Positions 22,905 through 35,418 are shown, numbered from the stretch's first letter. The stretch is 64,000 nt of DNA from Flaveria trinervia (GCA_025506515.1 CM046447.1:89808998-89872997); one strand, 5' to 3'. The notes: a model not told the origin generated them from the sequence alone. Program-made: numbers and translations.

Positions 22905-25900
22905 AACTCCCCTTTGGACCTAGTTTAATCTATTGTCTAACATTCCTCATCAGCTCTTCATATTTCTTGTACTTCTCCTCCCTTGTAACTCCTGCATGTA
23001 TTTCGAATGCAAAGCAGAGTCTTATCACATTTTGGAACTGGAGGGCTTGTACAATGTCTTACGCGTCATAGAACAGTGGCACTTGTATAAAGTTTAGACA
23101 TCGTCAGAAGACAAGTTAGTTAGCCACATCGCGTCAAATACCCTGATAGTTTCCATATTTCCATTTCTGTTCAGAACTATGACCGCCCCACTCGTTCTCC
23201 AATCATAGTACCACCACTTAAAGTGTGGAGTGAAGTCCTGAGGCATTTCCCTTAGAGGGATTCTCGACATTGTGCGTGGAGGACTCCACTTCAGCACAAT
23301 CTTTGGCTTCCCAGTAATGGTATCACTTTAGATCTTCTGATATACCTCGTTGGTTGTGAGGTTAGAAGTTGACCCACCTGGTGTGGTACTCTCTCTTCAA
23401 AGCAGCTTCAAACCAGCCTAACATCTTTCGAGGGTCAGCATATAATAGCTTCAACTTGGCTAGCTGGTTAAACTCAAAACCGGGTAGAGTCTTCAGATCA
23501 TGTGGGAATCTGAAGTACTCGATTCCCTTCTCTCTCTTAATAGCATAAACATTTAGATCATCAAAATATGCCCACGCTATGATTTTTCCTGACACGTTCA
23601 GATGCTTCTTTACTTTGTAAAGCTTGGTGTAGGTACTAGGCTTTGGAGCACTGTGTTAGGCTCTGATCTCTGTAAAACATGCCGCCTATTCAGCCTTTTT
23701 GATGTTGACATCGGCGTCTGAGGCTTGGGCTTGATCTTTCTTATTCTCCGACTCCTGCTCCATCTTATCCAGTGTTTCAAATGTATCACTAACAAGGGTG
23801 TCACCCAGATTGGGGACTACATTCCCCTCGTTGTCAGCATACTCTCGATAATGTTGTGCTGTGACATCTTCAATCTCAATCTCATCCACATCGTTACGCT
23901 CATCGTCACTATTCATGTCCATAGTAGGAGCATCCTTCACAATCTTATATGGATTCAGTCGGAACATCTCAGCTAGTTGCTCATCAGTAAGGTCGTGAAT
24001 TATTTCTCCTTCTTCAGGAGTGTAACTCACAGACCTCCTGACGATCCCTTGCAGATCAAGTATCATTGTGAGTTGAGACTTGATCTGCTGAAGGGGAGCA
24101 ACATCATAATCATCTTGCTAAGATGTGTGATATGCTTGATTTAAACATATAAACACATCATGCATGAGTAAATAATCAAGATATTAAACATTAAGTATAT
24201 ATACATTAACATTCAAACACATAAGTTTAATACAATATTCAAATTACACATGATTTAAATTACACAAAACTATATGCATTACTTTTGTCTTGGATCATGT
24301 ATTCTTCTGCTGTCATGGCTGATGTCGAGGCACCTGGATCTTGAGTCTTTTTGGTCCGCCTCTCATTAGCTTCCTGTGCACCCGGAGCAGATGAATCTCA
24401 TCCTCCTTTAGTATCTTCTCCATCCTCATCATTACCTTCATCATACCATCGTCATCATCATCATCACTCTCATCATCATCATCACTATCATCACCATTAT
24501 CATTGTCTCCTTTTCTGATCTTCGAAGGCTCATCCTTTGTGCCCTTAAGTTTGAGCAGGACGGTCCTCTTAGCATCCTCCAACTCCTTAATCTTCTTGGT
24601 AGATAACACATTTTGCTCCTTGAGTTGGAAAATCTCTTGCTTTGAGCAGCCATTTGCTGAGCCTGCTCCTTAATCTGTTGTGTCTGCTGAGATATCTGCT
24701 GTGATTGTGCAGCAGTAAGCTCAACTAACTGTTGGAGCTGAGCAGTCTTCTCGTCATCGGCTGCTAACAGCTTCAGCACCATACGGCTTAGTGCTGAAAG
24801 CTATTCCTCTACCCACTAGGAGGTAGAGATGATCCTGATGGAAAGGATCGGTGATATGATGGTCCTGCCTGGTGGCTAGAGGTTGTGGTGGTGGCAGTGG
24901 TGTATATGGCAGGTGGTATATGTATGGGTGGTGATGGGTAAGCTGAAGTGGTGGTGGATATGATATGGGGAAGTGGTGGAGTGGTGGTGTGTGTGGTGGT
25001 AGTAGTGGTGAGAGGTGGAATGGTGGTAGTGGTGATGGGGGGAGAGGTAGATGTAGTGGGTGGTGTGGTAGAGGTGATGGCTGTGGTGGTGGTGGTGATA
25101 TAGGTCATCCTCCTCTTCTTCATCTTCATCCCATGGGGCTGAGCCATCCTTTTCCTCCTCTTGCCTCTGGAGGTGGATGCCCCCAGGTGTGCTAGGGCAT
25201 CCTCCAACCTCCTGAATGCCTTGGTCGGTGGCAATCACCCTGCTGCCCACTGTCTTGGTGAGGGGCTCCTCATTACTCTCTTCTTCTCATCGGGAGGACA
25301 AAATTCCTGATGAAAACTAGCGGTGTTGGCATCTGTCTGAGTGGGTGGTGGAGGTGTAGTATGTGCAGTGTTGGCCCTAGAAACAACGGGGTCAGAATCT
25401 CCACCAGTGTCTCAGTCATCATCATCGGAGTCATCAGATGGAAGAGCAATCTGCTCAACATCTGAATCACTCTTTTCGTGGCGCCACATACGCCTTGCAG
25501 GCACCACGTACTCCTCCTGGGCCAGATGCCCGATCAGTCTCTTTACAGGGGTTTGACTACTTTCCCCTGTAGACCTTCATGCGGCCCAGTGTCGTGTCAT
25601 CCATTACCTCAAGTAATACCGCATCATGGCTCTCCTTAGGTAGAGAAGGCAGCTTCTCGTTGATAATCATCTGAAGAAACTTAGGTACATGCAAAATCCC
25701 TCTTTGCTTTTGCCTCAAGATTCTTAATCAGGTACGAGAATATCATGCTGGAGAAGCTGAAGGGGTGGTTCAGCACAAGTGCCACGTAGGCATTCTGAAT
25801 CTGGTCTGATAGATCATCAAAGCCACCCCTCCTTGAAGCTATGCACTTAAGTATCACGTGTGCTAAGTACTTGTACTGGGGACACATGTTGCTTTGTTTA

Positions 25901-26275
25901 GCACACCTGCATTTATGTCCCTAGAGTACTTATTCCTGAGGAAGCATCTCTCTTACTATCAAAGGGTGTAGTCTGGTTGGGTGATCAACATCCTCACCCA
26001 ATCTAGTACCCGTAATATCTGTAGCAGTCACCTCTATGTCTTACCCAATATAGTACTCCTGATGCAGTAGGGCTCATGAGATCGATCAACTGATGCACCC
26101 TCCAAAAGGCCAGCTGGATAGACCTATAGGGAGTGCAGGGTGTAGATATGGCTCGGTGTATACGTGATCTCTTTAGGAACGCAATGATGTCAGCAAACTC
26201 GGCTGCGTTCCGAGTGGTGGCATCCAGATGAGCACAAATATTGTGCTTTGTGTTGATGGTCCACCGTTCAGCCAT
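22900..26275 (-). pseudogene. C2 additional ORF (aORF)
   Basis: Homologue of the C1 aORF with the same architecture. The start ATG at 26273-26275 gives MAERWTINTKHNICAHLD. The N-terminal module runs to about 25550 in pieces (26003-26290; 25681-25887 with YVALVLNHPFSFSSMIF). Then come an acidic/Ser linker, a Thr/His/Pro microsatellite-coded stretch at 25230-24870, and a Gln-rich coiled coil at about 24780-24620 (QLQQLVELTAAQSQQISQQT). An Asp-rich tract follows at about 24540-24430. The C-terminal domain is at about 24066-22900 (VRRSVSYTPEEGEIIHDL, GKIIAWAYFDDLNVYAIK, WFEAALKREYHTRWVNF, HFKWWYYDWRT). An in-frame TAG lies shortly before the terminal LGPKGSL. Function unknown. Confidence 0.8.
22905..22917 (-). 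promoter_or_regulatory. Polypurine tract of C2
   Basis: Minus-strand CCAAAGGGGAGTT directly before the LTR TGTAGATACG. As in C1 it encodes the end of the aORF frame (GPKGSL), and here the first LTR bases supply the stop TAG at 22900-22902. Confidence 0.85.
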
Positions 26276-26349
26276 CAATATGTAACACAAGAGGCATACA
26301 AGTTAGATCATCACACAACATAAACCATTTCAAATTAACCTGTTTGAGA

Positions 26350-26585
26350 TCAGTCTGGTTCAATCGTGTGATTGAACCATATGACTGCGTTCAGTCGTTC
26401 GACCTAACATGCGACTAAATACAATCGGGTGACTTATATTGTGATTGAGTTCAATCGGGCGACTGAGCCAGCCACTGGTTTAGTCGGCCGACTGAGCTCA
26501 TACGCATTGTTCATTCAGCTCACTGAGTCATTTGTCCAGCTTAGTCGTGCGATTGTAGTCATCCAGTTGTCCAGTCGCATGACCT
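26350..26585. repeat. Motif cluster, spacer part 1 of C2
   Basis: Counterpart of 12064-12290. It contains AGTCGGCCGACT at 26482-26493 and many TCGTGCGATTG or TCGGGCGACTG units immediately before the aORF. Confidence 0.8.
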
Positions 26586-26969
26586 ACTGTCTGTTCGATT
26601 CAGATTCAAATTCTTAGCAAATCTTAAAATTAGACATGGTGGTTTGGCTCATTAGACTCGCAATAACACTACTTAACACCTAAAAACCTTGATTTCAACA
26701 TTTTACTTAGTTTTATTAGTTATTTTGTCGAACTAAGTTTCGGTTCTTGGTTAGGGCTGAATTCAATGATTTAGGGCACAAAACAATTGAATGTTATGTA
26801 GATTGCACCACATTGTACCTATATAACACTAGCAATCGTCAGAATCTTGAAATTAGAAGTCAAGAAAGGTCAGAAGAAATTTTGGCAGAGTAACGGCTCA
26901 ATGTGTGATTTTAGGGCGATTGAGGGGTGGTGAGTATGTGCGATCGACTATGTCCCTATTTATACTAAC

Positions 26970-27275
26970 TCTAGTTTCAATCGGGCGACTGGATCCATTC
27001 GCTTCTTTCATTCGGGCGATTGGAACTCAGTCGGGCGGTTGGAACTCAGTCGGGCGATTTGTTCAGTCACTCACTTTCAGTCGGCCGACTGGGTTTCAGT
27101 CGGCGACTGACTCATTCGGACAACTCCATTCGGGCGACTGGCTCGATCTTGTAAACCATTCATGTGAATGGTTCATACTCATGCTCCAATTGGTGTCTAG
27201 TGCATAAGTATGGTCCAATCGGACGACTGGTCCAAACTCATGGTCTAGTCGTACGAATGGATCATACTCATGGTT
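26970..27275. repeat. Motif cluster, spacer part 2 of C2
   Basis: Counterpart of 12660-12945, with CAGTCGGGCGATT, CAGTCGGCCGACTG and CATTCGGGCGACTGG repeated at about 15-25 base spacing. Confidence 0.8.
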
Positions 27276-28049
27276 TTGACTTTATGACCATTGGACATTT
27301 AACCCCATTTGACTATTGATTGAACATTTTGAGCAGTCGATCATCTTAGACATGATCATTTTAACTTTGAAAACTTTTGATCACCTCAGTCGTGACCCTT
27401 TTAAGTAATTAAATCCCAGATTGAATTCCACGACATAGTTAGACATATAAACCTAAATTGACAAACTTAAACAAAAGAAACTACTAGAAATAAGGACACA
27501 ATTTAAGACACAATTTAAGACACAATTTTGTGATTTTGTGTGAGGTGGAAATCCTAAGATTGAAATCTAACAGATTATTTCTTGAACAGGCAGCTTCAAG
27601 TTATTTTGACCATAAGAGGAACGATTCATTATAGAATCATACAGGTAATCAAATCATTCAGGACATGTTACCAAAATCATTTGATGCTATATTCTTGTGT
27701 TCGTCGAGAGTCATTTGCAGATTAGGAAATCATACTAGTATTATAAGACGCACACATTGATTTAGACTTTCAAGAATTGCAGCCATGATGATTGTCAGTA
27801 TACTTGTCCACTTAATCCATACACAAACTTTTGACACAGATTGGTGATATATTAGGTTAGTTTATTTCAACAAGTATTTGTGGTTCCCACGCTTATATGG
27901 TAATCAACATTCCTCAGGAGATTTTTGAGCGGTCTACGGGTATTTTGACAAGAAGAAACTATTCTTAGAGCTTTCAAAGAGAAGCCAAACCTTAGGTCAG
28001 TGCCACCGCACTACAGAGAGGCGGAAAATAACAATGAATTCTAGAATAT

Positions 28050-28107
28050 ATAGGTTATGCTTATCCTCAGTCAGTGCCACCGCACAGCAGCGAGGCACAT
28101 AACCTAT
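28050..28107. repeat. Conserved inverted repeat in C2 spacer
   Basis: Arms ATAGGTTATG (28050-28059) and CATAACCTAT (28098-28107) are identical to those of C1. The loop sequence is also conserved and preceded by the same degenerate duplicate (27990-28025). Confidence 0.75.
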
Positions 28108-28821
28108 CTTCTTGTTTGAGCAATTTAATTTTGTTGCACAGATCGAACCAACAACATAGGTTATCAGTTTGATTGCTTTTTGCATTTTTCATCATGTGCT
28201 TTGCTCATATTTTGGTCATCCGCACACATTTGTGGCGTTTATTTTGCTGTCACCCCTTATTGAAACTCTGTTGATTTTGTTAACCAGGGATAAGATGATA
28301 ACCCATAGCTTGTTGAACAACTTTGTTTGATCTTGAGATCACCAAAGAGGTCTACTTATCTATCGTGTTGAATCTACCGACACGTCATTTAATGGTCTAG
28401 CAAGCCTCTAGGTCTACTTTCTCCATGTTACCTTAATAGTAGCTAGTTTTACTATCATTTTTCCTTTTATTTTTGCTTAGACTTCTCAAACTTATACTTT
28501 GAATTTCGCATCTAATTCAATTTAAATCTTTTAAAGTCCAAATGCTTTGTTCCTGTGTACTATCATTTTCCATAGTCGTTGAATTGATATCTCAGATACG
28601 ATCTCATTTCTATCAGCTTGTCTGTCCTCCTCCCTCTTTTTTTAATACTAACTTAACCTATTCTCCCCTTAAAATTCTAAAACCGTAAACGATTTGCGTT
28701 TTTAGGATTTTAATAGGCGAAAATTGAAATCAATAAAATAAATTAATAAAATAAACTAGAATAAAAGAAAATAAAAGAAAATGGACTTGACACATCGGAC
28801 TAGACCTGTTCATCATTGGAA

Positions 28822-31800
28822 TTACATCACTTTTCTTTTAACGCCGTTGACCTCTAACAAATATAGAAAACGTGGTTTATCAAAGGCTTTTGTATAGAGG
28901 TCAACGCGTTGAAAATCCGTATTTATTTTAACAACATCGATTAGATTCTTTTCAAAACAATCACGTATAAAGTGATATTTAATGCCGATTTGTTTGGTCT
29001 TAGGATGTTGGACAAGATTTTTAGTAACGGCTATTGCAACAGAATTATCAACAAATATAGGGGTGTTAGAAAATTTCAAACCGTAGTCCCGTATCTGCTA
29101 TTGAGTCCAAATGATTTGAGAACAGCAGCTTGCCGCAGCAACATATTCAGCTTCACAAGTTGACAACGCAACTGATGTCTACTCCTTACACTGCCACGTG
29201 ACTAATCTTCTTCTCAAGAACTGATAACCTGCTGAGGTGGATTTGTATTCATCTTGCAGCCGCCATAATCCGAGTCACTGTACGCAGTTAGCTTGAAGTC
29301 ATCGTCATAAGGATACCACACCCCAAGTGTTGGTGGTACCCTTTAGATAACGGAATATCCTTTTGACCCCAATAAGATGGTTAACTTTTGGTTTTGCCTA
29401 ATATCTTGAACAAAGATATGTTGCATACATAATATCAGGTCTTGAGGCAGTGAGGTACATGAGGGATCCAATCATTCCTCGGTACATGGTGGCATCAACC
29501 AGATCACCATTCTCTCGGGTTCTACATCATGTTTTGTAGCAAGTGAAGTCCCAGCTGCGGAAGCATTCTCCATGTCAAACCGACTAAGAATATCCCCTAC
29601 ATACTTGTCTGATGTAGAAATATCCCCTTTGGTGTTTATCCACCTGTAACCTGAGAAAGAACTTCATCTCTCCCATGGCACTCATTTCAAATTCTGCCTT
29701 CATACTGCTTCAATTTTTACATAATTCTTCGTTCTGGAACCGAAGATTATGTCATCAACATAAATCTGAACCAGTAGCATCACCATCTTTTTCTTTGATG
29801 AACAGTGTACAGTCAATTACACCTCTGCGAAATCCGTGTTTCACAAAGTGAGTTGAGAGTTTTTCATACCATTCTCTCAGGACTTGGTGAAGCCCGTAGA
29901 GAGCCTTGTCCAGTTTGTAAACTCTCTCCCGATGATATGGATCCTCAAATCCTTCGGGTTGACTGACATACACTATTTCCCAGATTTCACCATGAAGAAA
30001 TGCATTATTTACATCCAATTGATAGACTTTAATCTTCATGTAAGAGGCATAGGCTAGGAAGATACGGATGGCTTCCATTCTCGCCACAGGTGCAAATACT
30101 TCATTGTAATCAATCCCCTTGACTTGTCGTAATCCTCGAACTACAAGTCGAGCCTTGTTCCTGATGACGACACCTTGGTCATCTTTCTTACATTTCAAGA
30201 CTAATTTGGTGCCAATAACCTTAGCACCTTTAGGTCTATCTACCAGTGTCCATACACCTAACTTCTTGAACTGAAGAAGTTCTTCTTGCATGGCACTCAC
30301 CCATGCCTCATCATTTAGGGCTTCACGACGTATTTTGGCTCAAACTGAGATACAAACAGCGGTAAGCACTCATGAAGATACCCTTTTTCCATTACCGAGG
30401 CATAATCAGCTAAATACAACTGATTTCTTGTTGAACTCCTGATCTGATATCCCCAATGACATTGTCCAGAGGATGATAGACATTTAGGCATGATCCAGGA
30501 GTGTGGGAACAACTACCTCAGAATCAAGATTATGAACGTTTGGTTTCGTATCTAAGACATAGGAGTGTGAGGTTCCGAAGACTCAGAGGCATCAATGTCA
30601 GATGCTTGTGGACTTGCTGTAGTAGGAACCTGTTGCTCCTGAGTGTCCTGATCATTCTCCATGGCTTTATCATCAGAGGAAGTCACTTACCTCAAGTGCT
30701 CCCCCTGAGTGGGTAGGTGATTGACCTTGTGAGCCAGATGATGTAGATTGTTGTGATGGTGTGTTTAAGACATCATAACATCATTTTGGCTGCTAATTCA
30801 TCATCAGACGTGAAGAGAGGGATGTTGAGGACTTGAAGAATCCATCATAGTCGAAAAATAAGGCGGGTCCTTTTCTAGCAGGAGAGGTGGTGTATCTCTG
30901 AACATCGATGTTACACACACCTCTACTTGACCCGTTGAGTTGTTGTAAACTCTCTTATTCGGTATGTTGTATCCTAGAAAGATGCCCTCTTCAGCCTCCT
31001 CGCTAAACTTCCTTTCCTGAGTTTTCTTCAGCAATGTACATGGTGCTCCAAATGGTTTGAGATACTCCAGATTAGGTTTACATCATTGAAGTAACTCGTA
31101 ACATGTCTTGCCATGACGATTTACCACCAGAACTCGATTAGCGTGTAACACACATTGGCCACTACCTCATTCCAAAATTGGATAGGCAGTTTCGAGTCTG
31201 CTAGCATTGTGCGTGCTGTCTCTATTAAGCTGCGATTCTTTCTCTCAACAACCCCATTCATCTGAGGAGTGTAGGTGGAAGTGAATTGGTGCACATTCCT
31301 GTTTCTTTTTGCAGAAATCCTCCATCCATTGGTTCTTGAACTCGATTCCGTTGTCTAAGCGTATTTGTCTTACCTTCAGCTTATAGAGAGACTCTAGTGT
31401 AGTTACCGATTCTTTGAATGACTCAAATGTTTTTTATTTTGATTTCAGAAAGATCACCCAAGAGAATCTTGAGTAGTCATCTGTAACTACATAGTAGTAC
31501 AAGTCACCTACGATGCTTCTTGTACTGACTGGACCAAGCATCCATGTGAAGAAGCTCAAGAGGCAGTTCTATAGAATTAACTTTCTTTGCCTTGTGAGAC
31601 TTCTTAGTCTGTTTGCCTTTCTTGCAGGCGACACAAAAATCCAAGGGTTGGAAGTTCTTGACATTGACTCCTCGCACTAGATCATTCTGGATAAAGTGGT
31701 TTATCTTCCATGGATTGATGTGCCCCATTCTCCTATGCTAGGAGATAGAATCCTTCTCAGTAGCTTTTGACAAGAAGCACTGAACTTGAAGATTGTGGAG

Positions 31801-32200
31801 GCCTTCGATAGATCCATGACGTAAAGATCGTTATATCTTGAGGCTGACATTAATACTTGTTCCTCCAGAAACACATAGTCCTTTTTGAGGACATAGCACT
31901 TCTTATTGTTGAAAACTACCTTAAATCCCTTGTCACATATTTGGGAAACAGAAAGCAGATTATTCTTAAGTTGCTGAACATAGTTTACCTTGTCAAACTT
32001 AACTTTCTGGTTCCTTACTTCCCCTTGAGTTGTGATGTACCTTCCTTTGTTTCCAACAAAAGAAACATGACCTCCTTTGATTTGTTTGACGTTTGATAGG
32101 AGTGCCCGGTTTCCAGTCATGTGCCTTGATGCTTTGCTATCTACAATCGAAGTGTTTGTTTCAGCACTATAGCGAACACCCTACACATTCAATTGAAAAC
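28822..32200 (-). pseudogene. C2 pol polyprotein: protease, integrase, reverse transcriptase, RNase H
   Basis: Domains on the minus strand: protease with DSKASRHM near 32118-32141 (Lys in place of the usual Gly); pre-integrase region 31504-31728 (MGHINPWKIN..., CVACKKGK); integrase core with an intact NGVVERKNR block near 31230-31260. RT at 29755-30300 has WTLVDRPKGAKVIGTK, VYQLDVNNAFLHGE and YKLDKALYGLHQ. YVDD is encoded at 29751-29762 but one base out of frame with the preceding RT. RNase H ends at 28822-29079 (IFVDNSVAIAVTKN, LYTKAFDKPRFLYLLEVNGV). C2 is less decayed in RT and IN than C1 but still has several frameshifts. Confidence 0.9.
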
Positions 32201-34930
32201 ATTAGTTAAGATGAGGGACCCAAGCCTTAACCAGCTTAGGTGTCCCAGAGGCATCACACATCATAAATTCTACCCATTGTCCATTAGATGGTGAGGGAAG
32301 ATCATTTGTCTTATTGTTCTCATTACCAGGCATAGACTTTTCTTTCCATAAGCCAGCTTTGTGTAAGGCCTGTTTATGATAAACAGAAGACTGGCTGATA
32401 GGTTGAACTATAGGTTCACTGACTCTTTTTGGTGGAGTCATGGAGCTTCTTTTGGAAGAGATTGCTTTAGTGTCATAGAGTTCAATCCTTTTCTTTGGTG
32501 TCAGATACTAAGGACAATAAGACGTAATGTGCCCATACTTTCCACAGTTGTAGCATGATCTGCTTTCAACTTGACGATTTACCTGTTTCTATGGAGAAGT
32601 ATGTGATACACGAGTGACTTTGTTCTGATTGGGTTTTGAGACTTCTTGTTTAGATGTTTTATCTTGTTTGACAAAATTAATTGTTTGGACATTGTTAACA
32701 TCTTTTCCCTTTTGTGTATTTTGACTTAGACATGCACAACGTGATAGGTTAATTTATTTGGTATTTCTTGGTTCAGAAATAGATTTTGTTGAAACAGTCT
32801 TTATTTTAACCTTTTCAAATTGTCCGTCCAGATTAACACAAGGCATTTTACCTTTTGATTTTGAAATGGAATCCTTTTGTTTAGTGATAGATTCGTTCGG
32901 TTTACATGTGGAATCTGGATCACTTACAAGAAGAGTGGACACCAAATGATCCTTTATTGGGTTATTGTTTATCCCACTAAGTGTTGGACAATGTGAGAAG
33001 AACTTGTCCAACTATGCAGTTTTTGTTTTAATGAATTTACTTCTACTTCCAAAACTGCCTTTTTTTTCTTAGTGTCTTTTAGGGAGTTTAGATAGAATTT
33101 AATGTCATTAGCTTGGTTAAAGGCTACAACTTCAGCTTCCCTAAGTTGTTTGTTCAAGAGTTCTATCTTTTCTTTATAGCTGTGCTCATTTTGTTTTAAG
33201 ACTCTATTGGCTTCGGTGCACAGTTGAAAGTCCTTTACTAAGTTATCATTATGGTCTAATAACCTAGCAAATTTCATATCAATGCTTTCCCTAAATTTAT
33301 TACAATCCGAACAAGCATGATTATTGAAAAATTGAGTAGTGGTACTTACCTGAGAGGGTGAGTTTGAATCAGCCATCAAAGCAGTGTCTGACTTCTCTAG
33401 TTCTGGTGATTCTGGACTTGTTGGACTTGTCCCTTCTTCAGGCAGGTGATCAACTACAGTTGCAGTTTCATAAACATTTGACATCATAAGTTCCACTACA
33501 ATATCACCTTCACTTGCTGAGTCGTCATCTAGATCCTCGACACTAGCAATGTTGGATTCTCCCGGAGACACAAACCGGAAGCTCCAATCTTGTCCTTGGT
33601 CATCATGAGCGGTCAAGGCTTTATGATCCTTGCTCGACGAAGCAGGGCTGCTTGTGGGTTTATCCTGACGAGTGAAAGATGAGAATGGATTCCCATTTCC
33701 CGTCTTCTTGGGCTTCACACATTCACGTTTGAAGTGCCCCCTTTTCCCACAGTTGAAGCTAGTAACTTTTGTCTTGTCAAAACCAAAAGTGGTGTCCTTA
33801 GTGGCAATCAGATTCTATCCGGTCTTCTTGACAAACTTCTTTGCTCTCCAAACAACACTTGCTAAGGCCCACATGATGTCTATTCTTTCTAACTCTGTCT
33901 AGTCTACCTGCTCGTAGTCCTCGTCTGCCAGATGGCAGTTCCTAATTTTCTTAGCAACTAACCCATCATAGGAGCGGACAACAGTTGCTAAGAGATCCAT
34001 GTGCACCTTTGCTACCTCTACTGTCACATTCCCGAGATTCTCGGTCTTTAGTTTTGTAGCATTTGCTTCAGGTGCTATGTATTGGGTACCAGACGACCCT
34101 GATATGTCAGATCCTGAAGTAGTAGCTTGTGATGGACCAGCTGAACTCAACACAAACGTCGTTTGAAGTGGTGCTCCAGACTTTTCGGCTAGTGGAGTTA
34201 AGTTGTATAGTGTCGGATTCTGATCATATGAAGACTTTTGGGCACTGTACTTCATCCTCAACTCTTCCTCCCGTAGTTTCAAAATGAAGTCGTTGATGTC
34301 TAACTTCGCTAGCATATCATTTTGTCTGAGGTTGGAAACAAACAAACTCCACTTCTCGGGCAAACCATCTACAAAGTTTAAAACTTTGTCTTCTATAGAC
34401 GTAGTGACTCCATGAGTGTGCAGCTCACTCATCAGGTGGTAGAATCGATCAATGACATCGTCCAAGCTCTCCTTTCCCATTGACGAGAAGTTGTCAAAAT
34501 CCTTCTTCAACGCTCTAGCCTTCAGAGCTTTTAACGATGCATTTCCCTCATACCTCTTTTCCAATGTATCCCACAGCTCTTTAGCTTGCTTGTTCTCAGA
34601 AAATTGATGGAAGATGTCCTTAGGAATTGATTGAGTAAGCAACGCATATACTATCTTCTCTGCATTGTACTTTACCTTTTGTATGTCAGTTATACCGCTT
34701 AAGGTGAGTTTGACTCCATCTGCACCTACAGGCATACTATATCCTATCTCTATCGACTCCCACAGATTGGGATCTACTCCATTTAAGTAAATCTCAAATC
34801 TTTGCTTCCATTGTTGATAATCATCTAACGTTATTAGCTTAGGGGGCTTGTTATGATTTCCTACTTCATTTTATAGAAGCAATAAATTTTGAATCCTAGA
34901 ATTCCTTCCTGCGGTGAACGCTGAATATTG
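32201..34930 (-). pseudogene. C2 gag with two separated zinc knuckles
   Basis: The longest open part is 33899-34735 (278 codons: MPVGADGVKLTLSG, YALLTQSIPKDIFHQ, DVIDRFYHLMSELH, FILKLREEELRMKY). The first knuckle (33719-33760) reads SFNCGKRGHFKREC, its first Cys replaced by Ser. The second (32514-32555) reads CYNCGKYGHITSYC and is intact. Between them 32969-33718 encodes an acidic/Ser region and a Lys/Leu/Glu coiled-coil region (AVLEVEVNSLKQKL). The expected start ATG near 34945 is not present in frame, and a stop interrupts the segment before 34870. Confidence 0.87.
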
Positions 34931-34979
34931 ATCCTCTGTTGCTTTTGATTTTGGTCTTTAGAACAAAACTGTTTTACTT

Positions 34980-35215
34980 GTGCGAACGAAGGTGTGCGAT
35001 TAGAAAATTTGTACGATTGACCAATGAGGATGGCTCAAACGTGCGAATGAGCCAATGCAGATGGCTCACTCGTGCGAATGGGCAGGTGTGAATGAACAGT
35101 GCGAATAGACAGTTCAGTCGTACGAATTGATGTATGAATGAGTCCAATCGTGCGTATGAGTGATACGTATGAATTCAGTCGTGCGATTGAGTCAATCGTG
35201 CGACTGAGGCTACTG
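34980..35215. repeat. Motif cluster in the leader of C2
   Basis: Units CGTGCGAATGAGCC, CAGTCGTACGAATTG, CAATCGTGCG and CAGTCGTGCGATTGAG between the gag region and the primer site. Counterpart of 20815-21065. Confidence 0.8.
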
Positions 35216-35418
35216 AATCTTGAGAATTCAAAGGTTTAAGGTACTTTGACGCAAAACACAAATTTTTCAAGAACCCTAATTGCCGTAAGCCGGAAAAACA
35301 TAAACTTACGACCTGGAGACGTCCAAAACAACGTTTGACACAAAAACATTGCGTTTTTGCTTGAAAAAAACATTTTTATATCAAAATCGATTGAATCACA
35401 CGTAAATCAAGAGCCTTG

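Larger units (their letters stand above)
26276..28821 (-). other. C2 pol-aORF spacer
   Basis: No gene seen. Same layout as the C1 spacer: motif cluster at 26350-26585, second cluster at 26970-27275 (with CAGTCGGCCGACTG at 27078-27091), GATCATCTTAGACATGATC-like phrases near 27345, the conserved inverted repeat at 28050-28107, and T-rich runs near 28640. Confidence 0.85.
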
